DNA of 64,000 nucleotides. Source: Hemicordylus capensis. Its lineage: Eukaryota; Chordata; Lepidosauria; Squamata; Cordylidae. The translations under genes and the position numbers were made by a program. Shown piece after piece: positions 11,575 through 21,982 of this stretch. The notes below the pieces were generated by a model. The model did no database searches. It was not told where the DNA came from and saw only the letters and a list, made by a program, of their open reading frames with translations. The stretch is taken from the NCBI RefSeq assembly GCF_027244095.1, contig NC_069662.1, positions 9,884,501 through 9,948,500 on the forward strand. Reading direction: 5' to 3'. The stretch's first letter is position 1, and every line of letters begins with the position of its first letter.

Positions 11575-12080
11575 TACATTACCAAACTGTTGCACCATGG
11601 AAATAAGATTGGGAATTGAGAGGTTTATCTATATAACATAGAATATCATCTGCATATAAAATCAACGTGTGCTCAGTCCCACCAAGTGTAATTTCCTTTA
11701 TATTATCTGAGTCTCTAACAGCACAAGGCAGGGGTTCTAACAACATATTGAAAAAAGAGATTAATGACATCCCTGATGTGTGCCCTATCCTAGCCTAATT
11801 AAGGGGGATAATATACCATTGGTGATACTTTGTGAACAGTGAGACATGTATAGTATAGTAGCCCAAGTAAAAAAAAAACTTTGATGAAATCCAAATTTGA
11901 TCAAAACATGTTTCAAGAACCCAAATGGACCATATTAAATGGCTTCTTGTCATCTAAAGAAATTATAGCGCCCGGGTCTTGCTTCTCTGAGGATAGAGCT
12001 AATTCATCAATCAACAACCTGATGGTGTTTGATATAAATCTGATCTGAACAGGATAAATAATGGTAGGAAGCAGTGTACC
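11575..12080 (-). mobile_element. L1-clade LINE fragment (reverse transcriptase)
   Basis: Minus-strand translation shows FFNMLLEPLPCAVRDSDNIK, EHTLILYADDILCYI with the RT active-site-like YADD, and, in a separate frame, GAIISLDDKKPFNM (compare GAIISLDAEKAFD of L1). Pieces are rearranged and several frames are broken. This is a decayed plain LINE of no function. Confidence 0.75.
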
Positions 12081-12156
12081 CTCTAATTTTTTAAATCGAG
12101 TGGAAAGAGTTTTGTCCTGGGTGGCAGCATTGAGGCAGTGTGCGCACATCACACAC

Positions 12157-12157
12157 A

Positions 12158-12193
<36 letters not shown>
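12157..12193. repeat. (CA)n microsatellite
   Basis: An alternating C/A tract. It is followed by a GC-rich, CpG-containing stretch up to about 12850 in which all open frames are compositional. Confidence 0.9.
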
Positions 12194-12198
<5 letters not shown>

Positions 12199-12239
12199 AT
12201 TTGTTATTATTGCACTGCAATACTGTGACTTTATCTTTT

Positions 12240-14127
12240 TTCCCTTGCTGGGGGAGCTGCCACTGCCTCCCTTCCTCCCCCCCTCCCCCAGCTCTGGTCG
12301 CCGTCTAGGCTGTGGCAGGGAGCTGCGGTGGGGGGTGGACCCGCTACTACTGCCTCCCATCCTCCTCCCTCCCATCCTCCTCTGGCAGCTCCATGCCAGA
12401 ACTGGGGAGGGGGAGGGAGAAGGAGGCAGCGGCTGGGGAGAGGGGGCAGAAGCTTGGCAATCTTCCCGGCTGGGGAGGGGGAAATGGAGTGCTGTGGTGG
12501 CGGGGCCCAGCAGGGACTGCACACCCAGCAGAAATTTCTGTATGGGGCTGGGAAGTTGGTGTGCATGCACACACATGCACCTTAAAGGGAATAGTGGTAG
12601 GAAGCATAGACTGCACCCTGCCTGCCAGCATAGCAGTGGCATCGGGAGGCTCCCAGGCCCTGTGGACAAGGTTTTTTGGTGTGCCCCAGAACTGAAGCCA
12701 CACCCTCTACTTCCAAGCCCCACCACTCCATGCTTCCCCCTCTATTTGCCCATGGTGGTGGCTGGCCGGGAAGGTTCTTTGCACACTGGCTTCTCGATGG
12801 GCAGGCTGGCAAATGAGACGCTGCCACAGATGGCAATGGAGTGCAGATGAAGAAGAGGCTCTGTTGTACAAGAAGCCCAGCAGGCTCAGCCTTTTCGCTT
12901 GAGGAGACATCGTGAATGGATTCTGCTGCCTGGGGAGGGGTCATGATTCAGTGGCAGAGCGCAGGATTCACACACTGAAAGCCTCAGGTTCTGCAGCACT
13001 TTCCCACCCTTATGCACAGTGAAAGGGTTAATATTAGTAACTCCTCCCAAATGTAGTCCTTGTGTGCGCGCGCGCGCACACACACACACACACACTGTAG
13101 TTTGAGTCTCAGGGATATTAAATAAATGCTGCAGTAGAACTTGTTGCTATGGCTGCTGTTGATTAAACCCTGCCCTGTCAGTGACTGGCTGGGATTTCCA
13201 TGAGGGACCATGACACCAGTCTAACAACCCCTGCCCCCCATCAAAACTGCATGCAAAGGGGCCTGGCACATTTCAGTCATTTGCCTGCAGACACTCTGCA
13301 CCAACAAAGCTTCTCAATGAATCGGAAAGGTAGGACCAGAGCCTTTCTGACCCATTGCATGCATGGCCATTTATTCCCTCAGCCTTGCCATGTCCCACCC
13401 TAGCCACTCCTCCTGCAGTGTGCAGTGGGGAGCTGCCCATAGGAAACAATGAGGGAGCCACCCAGGATTTCAGGAGAGCTTTGATCAGGCAGGCAGTGTG
13501 TCCCCTCCCAGCAAAAGGCTGCAGCACGGGTGGGAGATTCTGCTGCTTCCCGCTAAACATCTTGTTTAGTGTGAAAAAAAAAATCAAATTGCAAGAGGAT
13601 CTGCCTGCAATGAAACTTCCAAGGCAAACTGTGCAGGTGCGAGAGAAGCTGGTGTGCTGGCTGGGGAATGAGATGGGTAATGGCGGGGGCGGGGGGCGGG
13701 GCCCTTCTTTGCCCCTTGACCCTCCGGGCCCAGGGCATTTGCACTCCCTTGACCAAGGGATGCTACGCCCATGCAACGTAGCTGTCTATACATTCACAAA
13801 GAGATAGGTTATAACTAGTGCATAATTCAACGTTTTTACAGGGCTTAAGGAGAACCATTATATAAGATTCACTTGCTGTCCCACTGCTTGTGTGGGTGCG
13901 CAGGTGGCAGAGCCTTTTTTGGGCCCCAGATCGTGGAGTGTGTGTGAAGGTAAGTAGGATCCAGCCTTTTCCCCAGCCCCAGACCTTATGGTAGTATGAA
14001 TGACCTTACTACCTTTTTAAATGAGTCGATATTACTTTCTAAAAGAGAGCAGATTGTTACAACCTTCCTCCACCATAAGGTTGGAGTAATATTGACCTGC
14101 CGTGTATGGTTATTGTGATAAAGGTTT
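12240..14127. other. GC-rich intergenic stretch
   Basis: A purine/pyrimidine-biased, GC-rich sequence with a (CG)n(CA)n tract at 13063-13096. Overlapping open frames on both strands have low-complexity composition, so no gene is called. Confidence 0.5.

Positions 14128-14175
<48 letters not shown>
14128..14175. repeat. (GATA)n microsatellite
   Basis: About twelve GATA units in a perfect run. Confidence 0.95.
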
Positions 14176-15539
14176 CATATTGTAATAATTTATGATACTG
14201 GGGAGGAGATGAGAATCTGCTGGAGCTAAATGTGACCCCTAGGCCTCCTGTAACATGTTTAGACCATCAGGAAGATTGAAATGCAACAAATAATCTTTAT
14301 TGAAACAGGCAAGGAAGGAGGCAGCGGGGATGGCTGGCTTATTCATAAAGTGTCACAAATGATTGGGCATGAAGACAGGAAAACAGCAACAATATATTAC
14401 GCAAGCCTGCTTTCATTATTCATAAAGACAGAACTTGCATTGCACTGAGATCAAGAAAGAGGCAGGGCACAATCCTATGTCTAAATGGCACAGATGGGAT
14501 GTCTGCCCACAACTTTATCGAACAAGAAAGAACTGTCCAGGCATTACAACAGGTTTCACGTGGGTAGCTAGATGGCAGAAACAAACTCAGGTAATATCCC
14601 CCTCCATGGGGAATACCTCCTAGCTTCCAGGACTCTCCTTCCACCCAGCTCTATGGTTAGTATGGCTGCCGGCAGACTGAAAGGATGATAATGGGCCTAT
14701 CATCCAAAACTGCACACCCACAACCCTAAAATAACTGGCTGGAAGTTCAGCTACAGGCCAGGCGAACACCACAAGGATGAAATGAAAGGCCAAAGCAAAG
14801 ACTAGTTTGCCCCAGTCCTTCCTTATGCAAATGTTTCATCAGAAATCTCGCACAGTCTGTGGCAGAGCCTATTCTCAAATGCAAAGGAGAGTTCCTGACC
14901 CCTTCCAAGCCACCTTACCAGCCTAGCAACTTTCTTTCATCCAGATGACCTTCAAGTTACGATGGCACCCTTCAAGTTGTGATGGCATAAATGAATTACA
15001 AACAAATCAGAATTAAATGTTAAGCCTCCATGCTGAATGAGGGAGAAAATCGAACCATCCAATGGCCAAGAAGTGCGGAAGGTCAAATTCCCTGATGGTC
15101 CCCATAATGGGTGTCCAGCAATGGCTGGGAAGAGGCTGAGAAGCAGGCAAGGTGTAGGGGCGCACTCAATACCACACCCAAATTCCATCTGAACAAGATA
15201 AAGTTGATCCACAGCCTTTCCGCCTCTCGCAGAGTCTCACGAGAGGCAGGATCAGCAGCCGACAGCAAGACACAACAATAACAGAATCATGTCTGCATTT
15301 TCCTTCCTTCATGGAAATTGACCCCTATCATCCTTCAGGTTGAGAAGGCCCCATTCTACATACACATAATAATGGTATTATATCTCTTATCTGAATGGGA
15401 CGAGAGAGTAGAGAGGATCTTTTCACAGATTATCAGAAGTTGAAAGCTTTGGACATTCCACTAGCTCATTCTATAAGTTCTTCAGATCAATAACATGAGA
15501 GGAAAGAGGCTAGTTATTAAATACGCTATTGTCTTTTCC
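14176..15539. other. Unannotated intergenic stretch
   Basis: I see no recognised gene or repeat in this stretch. Confidence 0.4.
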
Positions 15540-15757
15540 TTATGAGCTGCTGCCTTTTGTTCAAATGAGGCCTCACAACAATAATGTAGCATTTAAGGAA
15601 GAAGATGCAACCCAGTAACCCAGCACTGGAGGCTAAGAGAGAAGATCTCCACAGCCATGATGAATTTCCCTTTGGTGCTCAGGTAGGTGGGGAAAAGGAC
15701 AACCATATATTGCAAAAGACCAACATGCTGCAGGTGAGGTAAGGTGCCTTCATTTAA
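15540..15757 (-). pseudogene. V2R exon 6 fragment (3' end only)
   Basis: About 218 bp match the last part of exon 6 of units B and C, from the region of [11 protein letters not shown] to the C-terminus; shared text includes CCCAGTAACCCAGCACTGG. Small deletions break the frame, and the match stops abruptly near 15757. It lies between units A and B and may be the remnant of a lost array member or a partial duplication. Confidence 0.85.
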
Positions 15758-15951
15758 ACTTTGAGTGGGACTGGCAGGGTGATCGCACCCCAGCCGCGTG
15801 CTCCCCTTGGCCCCGTGGATGGATCCAACCACCACCACAATCCTCATCAGTCATGGCTCCTCACCCACCCAACCACCCTGCTCAGTATCCAAAACACATA
15901 GTGCTAAAGAGGTCCATCACCTCCCTCCTCTGAGCGAAGAGAGAGTCAACC

Positions 15952-16072
15952 AAACCTCCTGGTGTTGCGTGAGCTGGATACTAAATGAGAGGTGTGCATG
16001 TGCTCTGATGTTTAATCAGGGTGCAAAAAGGGCTCTCATTTAGTATCCAGCTCATGCAGCACTAGGAGGTTT
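15952..16072. repeat. Inverted repeat (hairpin)
   Basis: Arms of 39 bp at 15952-15990 and 16034-16072 are complementary with about four mismatches around a 43-bp spacer. The shared core GAGCTGGATACTAAATGAGA recurs a third time as a direct copy near 16119-16138. It is probably the end of a fold-back or MITE element. Confidence 0.75.
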
Positions 16073-16657
16073 GCCTGTCTCCTTGCAGGAAAGAGGAGAA
16101 CTTTCTAGCACCTCTGGAGCTGGATACTAAATGAGAAGCCGATGTGTGCCCTGTATCAGGGGGCACATGTCACATAGTGAGCCAGTGTGGTGTAGTGGCT
16201 AGAGTGCTGGACTAGAACTGCCCCACTCCAGCATTTATTACAGCAGTGCTGGAGGGGAAAACATGGCAGAAGAATTAAGAGCATCCTCCCTGCACCTTAA
16301 AGTCACCCCACCCCAGCCTCCCGGGAGGGCACAGAACCAGATCCGTGCACACCCCTAGAAATCTTTACTTCTAAGTATTAAATATTAGTGATGAGTGGCT
16401 TAATTAAAGAGTGAGCTCTAAGGCTAGTGCTTTATAGGCTGAGTAAGCAGGAATTGGTCAATAGAGTCAGCTGATGAATACTCAGGCAGGCTGGTGCTGA
16501 AGGTTGTACGGTAACCTTGCAGATCAAAGTTTCGTCCACCAAGTTTGCAAAGGAAACAGAGCACCAATTATATATGATGTAAGATGCCATATTGCGACTC
16601 CCTAGAATCCTGGATTGAGACCATACCTCTTATTGCCCCTTCCAACAGCATGGGAAC

Positions 16658-17064
16658 TAGGGATGTGTAGAACATTCCCAGCTAGAATGTTCCGACTCAA
16701 AACAGGCTGTTCTGAGTGTTGTTCCGAGCTCAGAACAGTACACACTTCAAAGGAAGTGCCTGTTCCATGTTTGGAATGCGACTGATTCTGAATCAGAATT
16801 CTCTGAGCATTCCAATCACTATTTTGGACTCCAAAATGGCACTCTATTGGCATCTTTGCATGCACTGCAGCCATTCGTGTTGTCAGCACCACCACACTAA
16901 TGGCTGCTGCATGTGTGCAGAGGCCAGAAGAGCGTCCCAAGTGTTCTGAGCTTGTTCGGTTGGAAGAACCATCTCAACTGGTCGTTCCAAAGGAATGTTC
17001 CGGGCGTTTTCGTTCCATTTTGAGATCTTAACAGAACACAAATGTCATTCTGTGCACATCCCTA
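16658..17064. mobile_element. hAT-like MITE with 8-bp target duplication
   Basis: The terminal inverted repeats are TAGGGATGTG and CACATCCCTA. The flanks are 8-bp direct repeats differing at one base (ATGGGAAC at 16650-16657, GTGGGAAC at 17065-17072). It has no coding capacity. Both the 8-bp duplication and the terminal sequence fit the hAT superfamily. Confidence 0.8.
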
Positions 17065-17165
17065 GTGGGAACTTCCCTGATGCCATACCTAACTCGCTGA
17101 TAACTGAAGGCCTACTCCACAGATCTAATGTGAATTCAACTTTTAGATGAAACCTACAGTATCCG

Positions 17166-18240
17166 CTAATCTGTTGTCAATCAATTTTTATTACAGCCGT
17201 TGTCCAGCCAAGAGATACAAATCAGAATAACAAATATAACTAATATACACAAACAGTAACTGATAATAACACATAATAAAACACTATGCAAGCATCCAGG
17301 ATAGATTACTTTAAAAAGAGTAAAACAGCTCCTAAAATTGAGACCTTAATCTCATAGCAATATAAAAAAATTTGGCCACCACTTTTGTGATCTCACAGCT
17401 TGTATCCGCAAGGCAATATTGTGTATAAAGAAGCTCACACCTTCCCGGTAATCTAACAAAGAAGGGGGAAATAAGTTCTTCTCTAACACCTTGATACAAA
17501 GACCAATATAACAAAACATGGGTAACAGTTTCCAGGAGGCCAGAGCTACAGAGGCAGAAAACCGTAGCTGAAGAATCCTTAGCGAACCTCCTTTCCAAAA
17601 GAGAGGAGGGCAGCACATTTAAGCGAGCCCGAGCAAACACAACCCGAAACTTGGAGAAGTGAAGCGTTGTTAGATAATTTGTACCTCTATCTCCCATGGG
17701 GGGGGGAATCCCAAAATGTAGGGGAGAGCAGGTCCTGTTAGCCGAAGACATAGGTTCCTGGCATTCAATGTCATGCAACCGTAGGAATAGTATTTCCTTC
17801 ACCTTATTATTCTCCAGAGTAAGTAGTTCAGAAGGAGAAAGTCCCAATTGCATTATTTTGTTGTTTACATAAGATAGCCAAGGGTTTGGATAAGAGCCCA
17901 ACCATTAATAACGGAAAAAAGAAAATTCCCGGATCTCTAAACAGAGTTTAATCCATCTAGCAAAAGTAAATTCCCAAGCTTTACAGGCTATAGAGAAAGA
18001 CCCAGATTCCAGGGAAAGAACAGAATATGACACACACCTAGGCACTGCAAAGATTGCTCTTAGGAATATAAACTGTACTCTCTCCAATTCAATTGTTAAC
18101 CCCTGTATCCATAGTGAGGCTCCAAAAAGGTAATTGAGCCACAATCTTAGCCCGAAATACCTGGAGTGCCATAGGTATATACTGGCCTCCTTTAGAATAG
18201 TAGAAGCACAAAAAGGCACTAAGAGTTTTACGGGCTATAT
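17166..18240 (-). mobile_element. LINE 3' half (RT C-terminus), clade unassigned
   Basis: Two minus-strand segments encode parts typical of the end of a LINE ORF2: LFGASLWIQG, ERVQFIFLRAIFAVPRC and a C-x-C...H-like segment, VFCLCSSGLLETVTHVLLYW. The 3' end (TTTATTACAGCCGTTG) recurs at 19796-20065. The frame is broken between the two segments. Confidence 0.6.
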
Positions 18241-19090
18241 GGATGGAGAACAGCCTATGGGTATTCCAGTTAAGATTATATTGGGGGGGAAATGCCTAAA
18301 TATTTATATTTGTAAACCTGCTCAATACGGTTCTGATTTACTACCCATTTATATAATTGTGTGTGAGGGGCTAACCTGAGACGCCTTTTATCTATATCCT
18401 CCTTTCATCTTATGATTTATGAATAAGATGCCCCCTTTGTTCAGTTAAATTGTTTAAGCTCTGATACATCTTCAAAACATTTTCCTTTGAATACAAGATA
18501 AAGTTGGAGCTGCAACTCCCGCATGGCATTGACTCTTTGTACCGGCAACCCTATTGACCACTAGGGGCATTAGGCTAGAGTCAGCCAGTAAGGACATTCC
18601 CTTTCTGACCTTGCTGTTTCTACTCTCCTCCCCCTTGGTTAGACTGATAGCTAGCAATGAGGCATGATAGGTCTTATCTATCTCCCTGATGGATTTCCCA
18701 AATAAACTATTTTATATGGAACTTTAACTCCATTTCTCCAGACGATATGAATTAGGAGTGCTACCTTACCTGTGCACTTGCACTGTAGATGGGGCAGGTA
18801 AAGAAATCTCCCCTCCTGAGCTCTCTAACGAATAAGATATTGCAACATCTTTATTTCATGGAATATATTGTTTTATTTTACAATTACTTAATCAATCAGA
18901 GCTTCATTCTTGAATACATATATAGTGGGGAACAGATGATTTGAGGACACAGAGAGAGGGGTACAGGTTATGCCAGACTCTATAATTAGAACCTTTGTCA
19001 AAGAAACCAGATGTTCAAGATAAGGCTGTCACACCTTTCCTGACCCCCTTCCCCAAAAGCATCAGCTGCCAGTTCAGGTTCTGTGGCTGT
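18241..19090. other. Unannotated intergenic stretch
   Basis: No gene is seen. The part at about 18425-18730 has an AATAAA and could be an old retroelement end, but nothing diagnostic is present. Confidence 0.35.
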
Positions 19091-19383
19091 GATATGGGAG
19101 GAGAGCTGGTCTTGTGGTCTTGTCCCCTTAGCTAAGCAGGGTGTGCCCTGGTTGCATATGAATGGGAGACTAGAAGTGTGAGCACTGTGAGATATTCCCC
19201 TCAGGGGATGGAGTCGCTCTGGGAAGAGCAGAAGGTTTCAAGTTCCCTCCCTGGCTTTTCCAAGATAGGGCTGAGAGAGATTCCTGCCTGCAGCCTTGGA
19301 GAAGCCGCTGCCAGTCTGTGAAGGCAATATTGAGTTAGATAGACCAATAGTCTGACTCAGTATATGGCAGCTTCCTATCTTCC
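19091..19383 (+). mobile_element. 5S-headed SINE with CR1-like tail
   Basis: The head contains TTAGCTAAGCAGGGTGTGCC and GAATGGGAGACTAG, matching the 5S rRNA internal promoter (AGCTAAGCAGGGTCGGGCC, GGATGGGAGACC). The body carries GAGAGAGATTCCTGCCTGCA, and the tail has TTAGATAGACCAATAGTCTG and CTTCCTATC. A second, headless copy follows directly at 19384-19585. Confidence 0.75.
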
Positions 19384-19585
19384 TAGGAGATGGGGTAGCT
19401 TTGTGAAGAGCATATGTGTGCTTTTTTGCTAAAAGTTCCAAGTTCCCTCCATGCATATCCAAGAGAGGGCTGAGAGAGACTTCTGCCTGTAGCCTTGGAG
19501 AAGCTGATACCAGTTTGTGTAGACAATGCTGAGTTAGATGGACCAATGGTCAGACCCGCTATAAACGGCCACTTCCTATGTTCCA
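19384..19585 (+). mobile_element. Headless SINE copy abutting the previous one
   Basis: This repeats the body and tail of the preceding SINE (GAGAGAGACTTCTGCCTGTA, GTTAGATGGACCAATGGTC, ACTTCCTATGTTCC) without its head, giving a tandem pair. Confidence 0.65.
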
Positions 19586-19795
19586 CTTTTAGATTGTATT
19601 AACTTACACTTGCATAGTAGTGAGACCTACTTCTGAATAATGGGCCTGGAGCATATAGATTAAAAGTGGCTACTACAATATGGGAAGGTAACATATTGTT
19701 GTAAGCAACTGTATTGTGCTTATTTACTAAGCCACATTTGCTCTACTATGCATGCTTTGTGGCGTTAACACCAACAGTTAGACCTGAATAACACT

Positions 19796-20065
19796 TGTCA
19801 GTCAGTTTTATTACAGCCGTTAGACAGCCAAAAGATAAAAATCAAAGTAACAAATATAACTAATAAACACAAATAATTACTAATAACAACATGCAATAAA
19901 ACAATGTACAAGCATCCAGAATAGATTACTTTAAAAGCTCTTAAATTTCGGACATTAATTGAGACCTTAATCTTATAGCAATATAAAAAAATTTTGCTAC
20001 TACTTTTGTAATCTCGCAGCTTGTATCCACAAGGCAATATTGTGTATAAAAAAGCTCACACTTGA
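19796..20065 (-). mobile_element. LINE 3'-end fragment
   Basis: This is a 5'-truncated copy of the same 3' end as 17166 (TTTTATTACAGCCGTTAGAC and the following 250 bp), on the same strand. Confidence 0.6.
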
Positions 20066-20133
20066 TTAATAATTCCAGAGGGTCATAAATTTATTGTAAG
20101 AAATCTAGCACTTGCCTTGACAGGAACAAATCA

Positions 20134-20280
20134 GATACAGTGAGGCTGTTCACACGAGCAGCCCATCCCAGCGTAAGGTAGGCCAGACTGGGTTGGGCTT
20201 CATGCGTGAAGCACCGGGGTCACTCCCGATCCTGGCAATTCTGCGCCCATTATGCTGACTTTTTTACCCAGCTATAACAT
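20134..20280. mobile_element. Partial fold-back repeat (GAGGCTGTTC family)
   Basis: It begins GAGGCTGTTCACACGAGCAG and resembles the starts of the elements at 57364 and 61181. Only the first 150 bp or so are recognisable. Confidence 0.4.
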
Positions 20281-20559
20281 TCCGCATGTATCCTGACCAT
20301 CCTACTTGCAGTTCTTTTAACAGTTTACTTGTCTTCCCCAAGTGCTCGATTGAATTGATATGCAAGGGGTCAGAAATAAGCAGGCTGAATGTGATGTTCG
20401 TAATACCAGATGTGATGAATGGGGAATACGGTGGTAGTGCTTTTGGTGCCTTCACACCTTATCTGCAGTTTTGGGGCTGCTTGCGAGTCCCAGGATGGAA
20501 CCTAATGGTAATGGTTGATGGTGGATCATTTCAGCCAGTGTTCTTTATCCATATTGATG

Positions 20560-21015
20560 TTGATATCCCCATTGGTGGGACAGAGAGAAATTTTTCTCCC
20601 TCTCTCACAACACTAGAACCAGGGGTCACCCCATGAAACTGAAGGTCGGGAAATTTAGGACCGACAAGAGGAAGTACTTTTTCACACAGTGCATAATTAT
20701 AATTATGGAATTCTTTGCCATGGGATGTGGTGATGGCCACCACCTTGGATGGCTTTAACAGGGGCTTAGACAGATTCATGGTGGGCAGGTCTATCAATGG
20801 CTACTAGTCTGGTGGCTGTGGGCCATTTCCAACCTCAGAGGCATGATAGCTCTCAATACCAGTTGCAGGGGAGGAACAGCAGGAGAGAGGGCATGCACAT
20901 ACCTCTTGCCTGTAGGCTGCCCAGAGACATCTGGTGGGCCACTGTGTGAAACAGGATGCTGGACTAGGTGGGCCTTGTGCCTGATCCAGCAGGGCTGTTC
21001 TTATGTTCTCATGAT
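20560..21015 (+). mobile_element. CR1 LINE 3' end
   Basis: It carries the familiar reptile CR1 3' region ending CTGGACTAGGTGGGCC, CTGATCCAGCAGGGC and the short terminal repeat TTCTTATGTTCTCATG. It lies just downstream of the 3' end of unit B. Confidence 0.75.
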
Positions 21016-21080
21016 GGCCCAAAGCACCTGATCAATTTCCGTGAGAATAGTCAGAGAGCAAAAGGAAGTTAGTTCCTATA

Positions 21081-21982
21081 TTATTGCTTCTTCCACAAAA
21101 GCTGGTCCCTTTGGTTTAAACCAGGCCTCAACACAATAATGTAGCATTTGGGGAAAAAGATGCATCCCAGTAGCCCAGCACTGGAAGCCAAGATGGAGAA
21201 GATCTCAACAGCCACCATGTACTTTCCTCTTGTGCTCAGATAGCTTGGAACAAAAGAAAGCCAAACAATGCAAAAGACCAACATGCTGAAGGTGATGAAC
21301 TTGGCTTCATTGAAAGTGTCTGGCAACTTCCTGGCTAGGAAGGCCACAGTGAAGCTGACAATAGCCAGAAGGCCCATGTAGCCCAGGACACAGTAAAACA
21401 TGGTGACAGACCCTTCATTGCATTCCAGGATGATTTCTTCAGTCAGGGAGTGTATATCCATATCTGGAAATGGGGGAGATGAACCCAACCAAAAAGCACA
21501 TATGCCTACCTGAACAAGGCAACAGGACAGAAGGACAGAATGAGCCAATCTTTTCCCCAGCCCTTTTCTAAAAATGTTTCCTGGCTTGGAGGCCATGAAA
21601 GCCACAACTACTGTAACGGTTTTGGCCAAAACAGCAGAAACAGCAGTGGAGAAGATGATGCCAAAAGCTGTTTGTCGGAGGAGGCAGGTCATGGGTTTAG
21701 GCTCTCCAATAAATAACAAGGAGCAGAGGAAGCAAAGGAGAAGAGAGATTAAGAGAACGTAGGAGAGGCTCTCGTTGTTGGCTTTGACTATGGGACTGTG
21801 CCGTTGCTTAAGGAAGATTGCTAGCACCAGAGTTGTGATTAGAGAAAGGAGGATAGCCAAAAAAGTTAAAGTAATTCCTAAACTTTCTTCAAAGGAAAGG
21901 AAGCTTGGTTTTCTGGGATAGCATTCATCTCGGTCCTTATTTGGATACTGATCTTCTGAGCAACTGATACAGTAGTCCATGT
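21081..21982 (-). CDS. V2R unit B exon 6 (seven-membrane domain)
   Basis: 902 bp to the TAA stop, starting AC-ATG ([20 protein letters not shown]). Seven hydrophobic segments follow, including [36 protein letters not shown] and ISLL-type repeats. Loops carry family C signatures: [33 protein letters not shown] and [10 protein letters not shown] near the C-terminus. Confidence 0.96.

Noticed and set aside
12245-12850. 201-codon plus-strand frame in GC-rich sequence
   Set aside because: Overlapping open frames on both strands with low-complexity composition; no domain, no splice context.
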